Position numbers and translations under genes: made by a program. Positions 1 through 8,291 of a stretch of DNA of 64,000 nucleotides are shown here, piece by piece. The notes beneath the pieces are model-generated. The model saw nothing but the letters and a program-made list of their open reading frames with translations. It was not told where the DNA came from and searched no databases. Source of the stretch: Bacteroidota bacterium (GTDB taxonomy: Bacteria; Bacteroidota; Bacteroidia; Bacteroidales; JAADJA01); the NCBI GenBank assembly GCA_020444515.1, contig JAHLKX010000002.1:62001-126000 (forward strand). Reading direction: 5' to 3'. Position 1 is the first letter of the stretch, and every line of letters begins with the position of its first letter.

Positions 1-2
1 GG

Positions 3-764
3 ACCATTTTGCAGTATGAACTGGATGACCTGATGGCTGCTCATGACAGCATCAAAAGCGAATACGGCACCCTGGCCGATTCATTGCAGGTGAAAGACAG
101 CATTATCCGGGCCAATGCGGAAGAAATTGAGCAATTGCTCAATTACAAATGGGAATACAATAAGGTGAATAAAAAGCTGAACCTCCTGCGCAATATTACA
201 CAGGGTTATGTGCATCAGCTTGATTCTTTGTTTACGGTTAACCGTGAGCTCAAAGAGGAAAACGAAAAAATCCGGCAACAATATGCCCGGGAGCAGGATC
301 GTACACGGGAACTGTCGAAAGATAAGGAAGAACTGATTGAACGGGTGAATGATGCTGCCGTTCTCAATGCTTATAACCTGCAGGTCAGAACCATCCGGTT
401 CACCGGTAGCGGCCGGGAGCGCGATACCGATAAATCCAACAAAGTGGAACGGGTAAAGATCTGCTTTACCCTGGGTGAGAATAAACTCGTTGAATCGGGG
501 ATCAAAACCATTTATGCCCGTATTATCCGTCCTGATGGGGTGGTGGTAACGCAAAAAGTTGGTGGCGATTATTCATTCAATTTCAAAGGAGAACAACTGG
601 AATATACGGTTAAAAAAGAGGTTAATTACGAACAGCAGGACATGGATCTTTGTATGTGGTGGGATAAAAAATCAAAAGAGGAAGCAGCCATGGTCGGTGT
701 CTATAACGTAGCTGTTTATTACGAAGACTTTGAAATCGGTAAATCGAGTTTTGAACTGAAATAA
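3..764 (+). CDS. Coiled-coil hypothetical protein, 5'-truncated by the window edge
   Basis: The frame is open to the first base of the window. The ORF-track start is a TTG with sense codons before it, so the true N-terminus lies upstream. About the first 120 visible residues are rich in E, K, Q and heptad-like leucines and look like a long coiled coil. The remaining ~130 residues form a compact beta-rich domain that includes 'GIKTIYARIIRPDGVVV' and ends in 'DFEIGKSSFELK'. I recognise this general architecture from uncharacterised Bacteroidetes proteins but cannot assign a function. No membrane segment is visible in the part present. It converges on pgi, with a shared hairpin terminator between them. 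Confidence 0.75.
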   Translation, partial: TILQYELDDLMAAHDSIKSEYGTLADSLQVKDSIIRANAEEIEQLLNYKWEYNKVNKKLNLLRNITQGYVHQLDSLFTVNRELKEENEKIRQQYAREQDRTRELSKDKEELIERVNDAAVLNAYNLQVRTIRFTGSGRERDTDKSNKVERVKICFTLGENKLVESGIKTIYARIIRPDGVVVTQKVGGDYSFNFKGEQLEYTVKKEVNYEQQDMDLCMWWDKKSKEEAAMVGVYNVAVYYEDFEIGKSSFELK

Positions 765-778
765 AAACACGAGATCAT

Positions 779-814
779 AAAAAAGCCTGGTATTGATAAA
801 TATCAGGCTTTTTT
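779..814. terminator. Bidirectional intrinsic terminator
   Basis: AGCCTGGTA and TATCAGGCT (one G-T pair) form a 9-bp stem around an 8-nt loop. An A-run precedes it and a T-run follows, so it can stop both the upstream + gene and pgi on the - strand. Confidence 0.8.
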
Positions 815-836
815 ACTTTTACCCGGGCTTGTTTGC

Positions 837-2186
837 CTAGGATCCGATGCGTTTTCGGATGTGTTCCGTTTCTTTTTCAAAGCCCGGTTTTCCAAGGAGC
901 GCGAACATATTCTTTTTATAGGCTTCCACACCGGGTTGGTCAAACGGGTTGACCTCGAGGGTATAACCGCTCAGGGCGCAGGCCATTTCAAAAAAGTAGA
1001 TGAGTTGTCCGAGATAATATTCATTGATGGCCGGCACGTTCAAGTGAATATTCGGAACACCGCCATCGGTATGGGCCAGCATGGTGCCCAGTTCAGCCAT
1101 TTTATTCACTTCATCGATCCGTTTTCCGGCGATATAATTGAGTCCATCGAGGTTTTGTTCTTCCTCAGGGATAACAAGCTTTGTATGGGGCTGATCAACA
1201 GAGAGCACTGTTTCGAAAAGCATTCTTTCACCCTCCTGGATGTACTGGCCCATGGAGTGAAGGTCGGTGGTGAAATTGACACCGGCCGGAAAAATCCCTT
1301 TCCCTTCTTTTCCTTCACTTTCACCATAAAGTTGTTTCCACCATTCGGTGAGGTAAAAGAGGTTGGGCAGGTAATTCACCAGGATCTCCACCTTTTTCCC
1401 TTGCTGATAAAGGGCATTTCTGGCGGCTGCATAAAGGGCCATGGGATTGTCTCCAAACTGAGATGATTGGCGGTTGAGGGCTTCCATTTCTGCGGCGCCC
1501 CTGATCAACTCCCGGATATTAAATCCAGCTACTGCGATGGGTAACAATCCCACGGGTGTGAGCACCGAATAACGTCCTCCCACATCATCGGGAACCACAT
1601 AGGTTTGATAACCTTCATTGGTGGCAAGGGTTTTTAGGGCCCCTTTTGACTGATCGGTAATGGCAATGATCCTGTCAACAGCCTCCTTTTTACCATATTT
1701 TTTTTCGAGGTGATTTTTGAGTATCCTGAAAGCGATCGCCGGCTCGGTGGTGGTTCCTGATTTGGAAATGACGGTCAGGGCATACTCATGGGCATCCAGG
1801 AGCTCCAGTAACTGATTCATATAGTCTTCACCGATGTTTTGGCCGGCATAAAGGATAAACGGGCCTTTATTATTTCTCTTCAGTTCTGCAAAATTGTCTT
1901 GCAAAGCCTCAATTACGGCCCGGGCACCAAGGTAAGAGCCACCGATTCCAATGACCACGAATATTGTTGCCTTTTCCCGCATGCGCGCAGCAGCAGCCTC
2001 AATGTTCTTCAGAAGGGATTCATCTGTTTGCGAGGGGAGGTCGACCCAGCCCAGGAAATCATTGCCCTGGCCGGTTTTATCCAAAACTGCACGATGATTT
2101 TTTTCGAGGGTGTGCTGAAAAGCGCTGACGGTGTTTGAATCAACAAAAGCGTCGATTTTACTGATATCAATTTTTATTGTTTGCAT
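837..2186 (-). CDS. pgi: Glucose-6-phosphate isomerase
   Basis: This enzyme interconverts glucose-6-phosphate and fructose-6-phosphate in glycolysis and gluconeogenesis, in the cytoplasm. The 449-residue length fits the short bacterial PGI class. Visible family motifs are 'GIGGSYLGARA', the phosphate-binding 'SKSGTTTEPA', 'GGRYSVLTPVGLLP', 'LHSMGQYIQEG' with the catalytic-region histidine, and C-terminal 'QPGVEAYKKNMFALLG'. There is no signal peptide. The ATG at 2186 is preceded by a TAATTTTG -7 box about 30 nt upstream. The gene stands alone: it converges on the truncated coiled-coil gene and is divergent from icmF. Product assignment is firm. Confidence 0.96.
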   Translation of the reverse strand: MQTIKIDISKIDAFVDSNTVSAFQHTLEKNHRAVLDKTGQGNDFLGWVDLPSQTDESLLKNIEAAAARMREKATIFVVIGIGGSYLGARAVIEALQDNFAELKRNNKGPFILYAGQNIGEDYMNQLLELLDAHEYALTVISKSGTTTEPAIAFRILKNHLEKKYGKKEAVDRIIAITDQSKGALKTLATNEGYQTYVVPDDVGGRYSVLTPVGLLPIAVAGFNIRELIRGAAEMEALNRQSSQFGDNPMALYAAARNALYQQGKKVEILVNYLPNLFYLTEWWKQLYGESEGKEGKGIFPAGVNFTTDLHSMGQYIQEGERMLFETVLSVDQPHTKLVIPEEEQNLDGLNYIAGKRIDEVNKMAELGTMLAHTDGGVPNIHLNVPAINEYYLGQLIYFFEMACALSGYTLEVNPFDQPGVEAYKKNMFALLGKPGFEKETEHIRKRIGS

Positions 2187-2214
2187 ATGGATTGTCTTGA
2201 TTCGTTATGGCTGT

Positions 2215-2246
2215 CAAAATTAAGGCTTATCCCCAAGAAAAACAAT
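2215..2246 (-). promoter_or_regulatory. Candidate Bacteroidetes promoter for pgi
   Basis: Reading the minus strand, a TAATTTTG box (TAnnTTTG consensus) lies at 2222-2215. An ATTG (consensus TTTG) lies 20 bp upstream. The box is about 30 nt from the pgi ATG. Confidence 0.5.
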
Positions 2247-2310
2247 TCAATCACCCGGACGCTTTCTGCTTTTACGGCCATTGATGCATCAATTTCCCTT
2301 CATTCCGTCC

Positions 2311-2340
2311 TTTGCCGCATCCAAACTTTCATTAAATTTG
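2311..2340 (+). promoter_or_regulatory. Candidate Bacteroidetes promoter for icmF-buk
   Basis: TTTG at 2311-2314, an 18-bp spacer, then TAAATTTG at 2333-2340 match the TTTG/TAnnTTTG consensus. The icmF ATG follows 34 nt later. Confidence 0.6.
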
Positions 2341-2374
2341 CATACCGCTTATTGTACGATAAATATTTGATACC

Positions 2375-5300
2375 ATGCAGAAGACAGACATATACAAACC
2401 GAAAAATCACATCCGTATCGTAACAGCTGCTTCATTGTTTGACGGTCATGATGCCGCCATCAATATCATGCGGCGGATCATTCAGTCCACCGGTGCGGAG
2501 GTGATTCACCTGGGACATAACCGGTCGGTTCAGGAGATCGTGGATTGCGCTCAGCAGGAAGATGCACAGTCCATAGCCATTACCTCCTACCAGGGTGGGC
2601 ACATCGAGTATTTCAAATACATGTACGACCTTTTGAAAGAAAAAGGATGCGGACATATCAAGATATTCGGCGGTGGTGGAGGTGTGATCCTGCCCGAAGA
2701 ACAGAAAGAACTGCATGATTATGGCATTACCCGCATCTATTCACCGGATGATGGTCGCCAGCTGGGTTTGCAGGGGATGATCAACGACCTGATGAAAGCA
2801 TCCGATTTCCCCACAGGTAACCACATGGAATTTCGCGAAAAAGATGTTCGTTCCAGGAATATCAATACCATTGCCCGTTTGATCTCCGCTTGCGAAAACA
2901 ATCCGGAATCGGTCAGAGATTTTATTGATAAGCTGGATAACAAAACCAGAAAGTCGCCTGTCCTTGGTATTACGGGTACCGGTGGCTCGGGAAAATCATC
3001 GCTGGTGGATGAGATCGTACGACGCTACCTGGATAATTTTCCCGATAAAACCATTGCCATCATATCGGTGGATCCTTCCAAACGGAAAACCGGAGGTGCA
3101 TTGCTGGGAGATCGCATTCGTATGAACTCCATCAACAATGAAAGGGTATTCATGCGCTCCCTGGCAACCCGGCAATCCAACCTGGCCATGTCGCGCTATG
3201 TGAAGGATGCTGAGCGCATTGCACAGGCTGCCGGTTTCGATCTGATCATTCTGGAGACCTCCGGGATCGGGCAATCCGATACCGAGATCATCGATCACAG
3301 TGACCTGTCCCTGTATGTCATGACACCCGAATATGGTGCTGCCACACAGCTTGAAAAGATTGATATGCTTGATTTCGCCGATCTGGTTGCCCTCAATAAG
3401 TTTGACAAACGGGGTGCCCTGGATGCTTTACGGGACGTGAAAAAACAATATCAGCGCAACCATCTTTTCTGGGATAAAAGTGTGGATGAAATGCCGGTAT
3501 TTGGTACCATTGCTTCCCAGTTCAATGACCCGGGGGTCAACAAATTATTCAATGCCCTCATTGCGAAGATCAAGGAAAAAACAGGCGTGGAGTTTGTCTC
3601 CAGGATTGAAGAAACAGAAGAAGAGCCCGAAAAGATCTATATCATCCCGCCCAATCGTACCCGCTATTTGTCGGAGATCAGTGAAACAGTCAGGGGTTAT
3701 AACCAATGGTCGGAAGACCAGGCCCGGGTAGCGCAACGCCTCTATGCCATTCGGGAAACCATTCAATCTCTGCAGGAGGCCGAAAATCCGGATAAACGAC
3801 TGATCAGTTCATTGGAGGAGCAGTATCGACACATTGAACTGGATCTGGATGGTCATAACAAAGAGATCCTGGAAAAATGGGATGAAAAGGTGCAATCGTA
3901 TAAAGCAAAGTTTTTTGTGTTTGAAGTGCGTGACCGTGAATTCAAATTGGCCACCCATACGGAATCATTATCGCATTTGCAAATTCCCAAGATCACCCTT
4001 CCCAGATACCAGGGTTGGGGAGATATCTTAAAATGGAACCTGGTGGAAAATGTTCCGGGGGAATTTCCTTATGCCGGTGGTGTTTTCCCGTTTAAACGCG
4101 AAGGTGAGGATCCAACCCGCATGTTTGCCGGTGAAGGCGGACCGGAACGGACCAATAAACGCTTTCATTATGTCTCGCTGGGCATGCCGGCCAAACGCCT
4201 ATCCACGGCATTTGACTCGGTAACGCTCTATGGGGAAGATCCCGACCGTCGGCCCGATATTTACGGAAAGATCGGGAACTCCGGTGTTTCCATTGCCTGC
4301 CTCGATGATGCCAAAAAACTTTATTCCGGATTTAATCTCGTGGATCCGAAAACCTCGGTTTCGATGACCATCAACGGACCGGCTCCCATGCTCGTGGGCT
4401 ATTTTATGAATGCAGCCATCGACCAGCAATGTGAGCTATATATCCATCAGAATGGGCTGGAAAAAGAGGTAAATAAGAAAATCGATGATCTCTATAAAAA
4501 ACGGGGTACCAAACGCCCCGAGTACCAGGGTAAATTACCCGAAGGACATGATGGGCTGGGACTCATGTTATTGGGTGTTACCGGCGATCAGGTATTGCCT
4601 GCGGATGTGTATGGCAACATCAAATCCGATACCCTCAACCGGGTTCGGGGAACGGTTCAGGCCGATATCCTCAAGGAAGACCAGGCCCAAAATACCTGTA
4701 TCTTTTCCACCGATTTCTCACTGAAACTAATGGGGGATATTCAGCAATATTTCATCGACCACAAAGTCCAGAACTTTTATTCGGTGTCCATCTCAGGATA
4801 TCACATTGCGGAGGCGGGTGCCAATCCCATTTCCCAACTGGCCTTTACCCTGGCCAATGGCTTTACCTATGTTGAATATTATCTGTCACGGGGAATGCAC
4901 ATCGATCAGTTTGCGCCCAATCTTTCCTTTTTCTTCTCCAATGGTATCGATCCTGAGTATTCGGTTTTGGGCCGGGTAGCAAGGCTGATCTGGTCCAAAG
5001 CCATGAAGATCAAATATGGCGGGAATGACCGCTCGCAGAAACTGAAATACCATATCCAGACTTCAGGTCGCTCACTCCATGCCCAGGAAATCGACTTCAA
5101 TGATATCCGGACGACTTTACAGGCGCTCTATGCCATATACGATAACTGTAATTCGTTGCATACAAATGCTTATGATGAAGCCATCACCACACCAACCGAG
5201 GATTCAGTGCGGCGGGCCATGGCCATCCAGATGATCATCAATCATGAACTGGGGCTGGCTAAAAATCAAAATCCATTGCAGGGCTCCTTCATCATCGAAG

Positions 5301-5746
5301 AGTTAACCGATCTGGTGGAAGAGGCTGTACTGTCTGAATTCGACCGCCTGACCGAACGGGGAGGCGTTCTGGGTGCTATGGAAACCATGTATCAGCGCAG
5401 TAAGATCCAGGAAGAATCCATGTACTACGAAGAACTGAAGCATTCAGGTAAACTACCGATCATGGGTGTCAATACATTTCTGTCGTCCAAAGGATCTCCT
5501 ACCACCATTCCGGGAGAGGTCATCCGGGCTACAAAAAATGAAAAGGAATACCAGATCAATATGCTGAAGGAGTTGCACAAAACCTACCATAAGGAAACGG
5601 TAAAAGGCATTGAACAATTAAAGCTCGCTGCAGTCCACAACGAAAACATATTTGAAAGCCTGATGGAGGTCACCAAATTTGCTTCCATCGGACAGATCAC
5701 CAATGCCTTGTTTGAAGTGGGCGGCCAGTACCGGCGCAATATGTAA
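2375..5746 (+). CDS. icmF: Fused isobutyryl-CoA mutase (IcmF)
   Basis: This is an adenosylcobalamin enzyme that interconverts isobutyryl-CoA and n-butyryl-CoA, with its G-protein chaperone fused in. Domain order is a B12-binding domain (about 10-145, 'DGHDAA' with D23 and H25), a MeaB-type GTPase (about 190-410; Walker A 'GTGGSGKSS' near 201, 'NKFD' near 341), a linker, and a C-terminal mutase TIM barrel from about 540. Two residues separate IcmF from methylmalonyl-CoA mutase: Phe584 in 'RMFAGEG' replaces the MCM Tyr, and Gln772 in 'DQAQNT' replaces the MCM Arg. Both are in the IcmF state. H810 in 'GYHIAEAGA' is the conserved active-site His. The 1123-residue length is normal for IcmF. Some IcmF proteins also act on pivalyl-CoA/isovaleryl-CoA, which cannot be judged here. 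Butyrate kinase follows about 50 nt downstream. Confidence 0.95.
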   Translation: MQKTDIYKPKNHIRIVTAASLFDGHDAAINIMRRIIQSTGAEVIHLGHNRSVQEIVDCAQQEDAQSIAITSYQGGHIEYFKYMYDLLKEKGCGHIKIFGGGGGVILPEEQKELHDYGITRIYSPDDGRQLGLQGMINDLMKASDFPTGNHMEFREKDVRSRNINTIARLISACENNPESVRDFIDKLDNKTRKSPVLGITGTGGSGKSSLVDEIVRRYLDNFPDKTIAIISVDPSKRKTGGALLGDRIRMNSINNERVFMRSLATRQSNLAMSRYVKDAERIAQAAGFDLIILETSGIGQSDTEIIDHSDLSLYVMTPEYGAATQLEKIDMLDFADLVALNKFDKRGALDALRDVKKQYQRNHLFWDKSVDEMPVFGTIASQFNDPGVNKLFNALIAKIKEKTGVEFVSRIEETEEEPEKIYIIPPNRTRYLSEISETVRGYNQWSEDQARVAQRLYAIRETIQSLQEAENPDKRLISSLEEQYRHIELDLDGHNKEILEKWDEKVQSYKAKFFVFEVRDREFKLATHTESLSHLQIPKITLPRYQGWGDILKWNLVENVPGEFPYAGGVFPFKREGEDPTRMFAGEGGPERTNKRFHYVSLGMPAKRLSTAFDSVTLYGEDPDRRPDIYGKIGNSGVSIACLDDAKKLYSGFNLVDPKTSVSMTINGPAPMLVGYFMNAAIDQQCELYIHQNGLEKEVNKKIDDLYKKRGTKRPEYQGKLPEGHDGLGLMLLGVTGDQVLPADVYGNIKSDTLNRVRGTVQADILKEDQAQNTCIFSTDFSLKLMGDIQQYFIDHKVQNFYSVSISGYHIAEAGANPISQLAFTLANGFTYVEYYLSRGMHIDQFAPNLSFFFSNGIDPEYSVLGRVARLIWSKAMKIKYGGNDRSQKLKYHIQTSGRSLHAQEIDFNDIRTTLQALYAIYDNCNSLHTNAYDEAITTPTEDSVRRAMAIQMIINHELGLAKNQNPLQGSFIIEELTDLVEEAVLSEFDRLTERGGVLGAMETMYQRSKIQEESMYYEELKHSGKLPIMGVNTFLSSKGSPTTIPGEVIRATKNEKEYQINMLKELHKTYHKETVKGIEQLKLAAVHNENIFESLMEVTKFASIGQITNALFEVGGQYRRNM

Positions 5747-5793
5747 GGCATTGAATTAGTTTTGTTAAGTTTAAAGTGAAAAAACAAAGGTTT

Positions 5794-6870
5794 ATGATCA
5801 ATAACGATATTCTTGTCATTTATCCCGAAACGGTTTCCACACAAATCGCCCTGTATAAAGGGACCAGTTTGTTGTTTCTGAAAAACATCAGGCATAAGCC
5901 CGAAGATTTGAAGCAATTGAAAGAACCGGATAAAAAGCTGGAATTCAGAACGAATGCTGTTATGCGGGAGTTGAAAGAAAACGATACGGAACTGGATGAC
6001 ATCGAAATAGTAGTGGGACGTGGTGGATTGTTGAAGCCCCTGAATGCCGGTGTTTACGAAGTGAATCAAAAAATGGTGGATGATCTGAAAAAGGGTACCG
6101 AAGGATGGCATCATACCAACCTGGGTGGATTGATTGCCTATGAGGTAGCCCAAAGAATTGGCGTCCGTCCCATCCTGGCTGACCCGGTATCGGTGGATGA
6201 ACTGGATGATATTGCCCGTATCACTGGTCACCCGAAATTTGAACGAAAATCGGTATTTCATTCACTGAACCAAAAGTTTTATGCACGCAAATATGCCAAA
6301 GCCAATCATAAAAATTATGAAGAAGTCAACCTGATCATGGTCACCATAGGTATGGGGGGTATTTCGGTGGCAGCGCACCGTGGAGGCAGGGTCGTGGATG
6401 TGAACAATGCGTATGATGGGGATGGTCCCTTTTCCATCAAAAGGTCCGGGGGACTTCCGGTGGGTGATCTCTTGCGCATGGCCTTCAGTGGAGCATATAC
6501 CTATGAAGAAATGATGCGAATGATCACCAAAGAGGGGGGCTATGCAGCCTATCTCGGCACGTCCAGTATCCATGAAATTGATCAGATGATGGTCGAAGGT
6601 GATGAAAAAGCACTTTTCATTTCGGATGCCTGTGCATATCAGGTATCCAAAGAAGTGGGTGCCATGTATGCTGTCCTGGAAGGTAAGGTGGATGGCATTA
6701 TCCTCACCGGAAATATTTTCCATAGCGAACGTTTCCTTGAAAATGTCAAACGCCGGGTGGGGAAAATAGCTGATTTTGCACTGTATCCCAGTGTAAACGA
6801 TGTAGAAGCCCTGGCTGAGAATGCATTCCTGGTGTTGAAAGGGGAGCTGGAGGTTCAGCAATATGCTTGA
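5794..6870 (+). CDS. buk: Butyrate kinase (butyrate/branched-chain fatty acid kinase)
   Basis: This acetokinase-family enzyme catalyses acyl-phosphate + ADP to acid + ATP (butyrate/isobutyrate). It shows the ASKHA layout: N-terminal 'ILVIYPETVSTQIALY', 'VVGRGGLLKPLNAGVYEV', 'MVTIGMGGISVAAHRGGRVVDVNN', 'DGDGPFSIKRSGGLP' and 'DGIILTGNIFHSERF'. The 358 residues from the ATG at 5794 match the family length. The ORF-track GTG at 5776 adds six residues; I prefer the ATG because it has an AAGG-like sequence just upstream and begins right before beta strand 1. Position directly after icmF suggests ATP recovery from butyryl- or isobutyryl-phosphate. No phosphotransbutyrylase is present in the window. 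Confidence 0.92.
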   Translation: MINNDILVIYPETVSTQIALYKGTSLLFLKNIRHKPEDLKQLKEPDKKLEFRTNAVMRELKENDTELDDIEIVVGRGGLLKPLNAGVYEVNQKMVDDLKKGTEGWHHTNLGGLIAYEVAQRIGVRPILADPVSVDELDDIARITGHPKFERKSVFHSLNQKFYARKYAKANHKNYEEVNLIMVTIGMGGISVAAHRGGRVVDVNNAYDGDGPFSIKRSGGLPVGDLLRMAFSGAYTYEEMMRMITKEGGYAAYLGTSSIHEIDQMMVEGDEKALFISDACAYQVSKEVGAMYAVLEGKVDGIILTGNIFHSERFLENVKRRVGKIADFALYPSVNDVEALAENAFLVLKGELEVQQYA

Positions 6871-6912
6871 CGCATCTATTTTTTCCGAAAAAAATACCAA
6901 TCCATTAGCTCT

Positions 6913-6937
6913 ATCAACAATCCATTGTTGATTTTTG
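6913..6937 (+). terminator. Intrinsic terminator after buk
   Basis: ATCAACAA and TTGTTGAT form a perfect 8-bp stem with a TCCA loop, followed by a run of T. It lies 43 nt after the butyrate kinase stop. The stem is AT-rich, so it may be weak. Confidence 0.6.
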
Positions 6938-6972
6938 AGTTAATAAACATGACTTTCACAAGTCACGAATTG

Positions 6973-6980
6973 TAATTTTG
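6973..6980 (+). promoter_or_regulatory. Candidate -7 promoter box for the serine hydrolase
   Basis: TAATTTTG matches TAnnTTTG and lies about 38 nt before the GTG start. No clear TTTG -33 partner was found at the expected spacing. Confidence 0.4.
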
Positions 6981-7017
6981 AAGAAAATAACCCCGGTTTT
7001 AAAGAATAAACAAGCGT

Positions 7018-8226
7018 GTGAATAAAAAAGGACTATTGATCATATCAGCCATTGTCATTGTCATTTTTATCGTTTTTATTTCCGGTAAAAAAAGCACGAC
7101 ATCGGGTACGACCTTTAAGCCGGTTTACATTGCGGGCCAGGAGGTCGTTCACCGGGTAGATGAGATCTACCAGGCGCAATATGCGGAAGAATTGTCTGAA
7201 CGTTTCAAAAGACTGAATAAAAGGGGTGTATTCAATGGAACGGTTTTGTATGGCGAAAATGACCAAATTGTTTTTGAAGGTGCTTATGGTTATCGCGATT
7301 TTAAAAAGCGGGATACCATGACGATCCAGTCCAAATTTCAGCTGGCCTCTGTATCAAAAATGTTTACGGCAGCCGCCATCATGGTGCTGAAAGAAGAAGG
7401 GAAGCTGGAATACGATGATACCATTACCCGCTTTATTCCCGAATTTCCATACGGAACGGTCACCATTCGCCATTTGCTGAACCATCGTTCCGGTTTATCG
7501 CGATACATGTCACTGGCAGATAAGCACTGGAATATTTCTACGCCCATTGACAATGAGGATGTGATTGACCTTTTTGTTAAATATAAACCTGCGCCCTATT
7601 TCAAACCGGATCATGGTTTTCATTATTGCAATACCAATTATGCATTGCTGGCTTCGGTTGTGGAGCGGATCACCGGACTCTATTTTGATGAATTTATGAA
7701 GCTCAGGATCTTTGATCCCCTGGGTATGGACAGTTCCTTTGTGTATCATTTGAGAAATGATTCCTTAATTGGATATTCTGTTCCGGTGGGGGTTCCGGGT
7801 TACCGTTACCGGGGCTGGAGACCAGTGAAAGTGGGCGATTATTATCTCAATGGAGTGATGGGCGACAAAGGGGTTTATTCAACAGTGGAAGATTTGTTTA
7901 AGTTTAGTTGTGCCCTGGATGATGGATCTTTGATTTCTTTGCAGGAACTGGAAGAAGCCTTTAAACCCGGTAGCCCGGATTACTACAGGCGCAAAGACAA
8001 TTACGGATTTGGATGGCGATTGAAAGACGATATGGATAGCACAGCCTATCATTTTGGCTGGTGGAAAGGTTTCCGGACTTATTTTGTACGCGATATGCGG
8101 CACCAGCGAACACTCATTGTTTTAACCAATACCCATAAAGGGACCTCCTCCAGTGTTTTTTGGGACATTATCAAGGACGAAGACCGCACCTCCAAATTAA
8201 TGGGAATTTACCAGTCTTTAAATTGA
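7018..8226 (+). CDS. Serine hydrolase, beta-lactamase (class C/PBP) family, membrane-anchored
   Basis: The N-terminal segment 'GLLIISAIVIVIFIVFI' is a single membrane anchor or signal, placing the domain in the periplasm. The catalytic fold carries the S-x-x-K motif as 'SVSK' (S111/K114), the Y-x-N element as 'YCN' near Y203, and an H-x-G element in 'HFGWWKG' in place of KTG. The family (Pfam Beta-lactamase) includes D-aminopeptidases, esterases and PBP4-like proteins. The substrate cannot be told from sequence, and true beta-lactam hydrolysis is not implied. It begins with GTG. It ends 65 nt before the first arylsulfotransferase-like gene and its 3' end overlaps the upstream extension of that ORF, which I consider non-coding. 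Confidence 0.85.
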   Translation: MNKKGLLIISAIVIVIFIVFISGKKSTTSGTTFKPVYIAGQEVVHRVDEIYQAQYAEELSERFKRLNKRGVFNGTVLYGENDQIVFEGAYGYRDFKKRDTMTIQSKFQLASVSKMFTAAAIMVLKEEGKLEYDDTITRFIPEFPYGTVTIRHLLNHRSGLSRYMSLADKHWNISTPIDNEDVIDLFVKYKPAPYFKPDHGFHYCNTNYALLASVVERITGLYFDEFMKLRIFDPLGMDSSFVYHLRNDSLIGYSVPVGVPGYRYRGWRPVKVGDYYLNGVMGDKGVYSTVEDLFKFSCALDDGSLISLQELEEAFKPGSPDYYRRKDNYGFGWRLKDDMDSTAYHFGWWKGFRTYFVRDMRHQRTLIVLTNTHKGTSSSVFWDIIKDEDRTSKLMGIYQSLN

Positions 8227-8233
8227 AAGATTG

Positions 8234-8241
8234 TATATTTG
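8234..8241 (+). promoter_or_regulatory. Candidate -7 promoter box for the first arylsulfotransferase-like gene
   Basis: TATATTTG fits TAnnTTTG and lies 50 nt before the ATG at 8292. This supports the internal start rather than the ORF-track start at 8160. Confidence 0.45.
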
Positions 8242-8291
8242 GACCCTTGAAAACAAGTATTCATCAATCACATGGAATTTTAATAAATATT

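Noticed and set aside
861-1466. 201-codon plus-strand ORF inside pgi
   Set aside because: Phe-rich antisense shadow of pgi with no start context.
2375-5746. Considered a methylmalonyl-CoA mutase with fused MeaB
   Set aside because: The substrate-specificity residues are in the IcmF state (Phe and Gln instead of Tyr and Arg), and the domain order B12-GTPase-mutase is that of IcmF.
5584-6261. 225-codon minus-strand ORF over the icmF/buk junction
   Set aside because: It is antisense to two clear enzymes and its translation has no domain or signal; it is a frame shadow.
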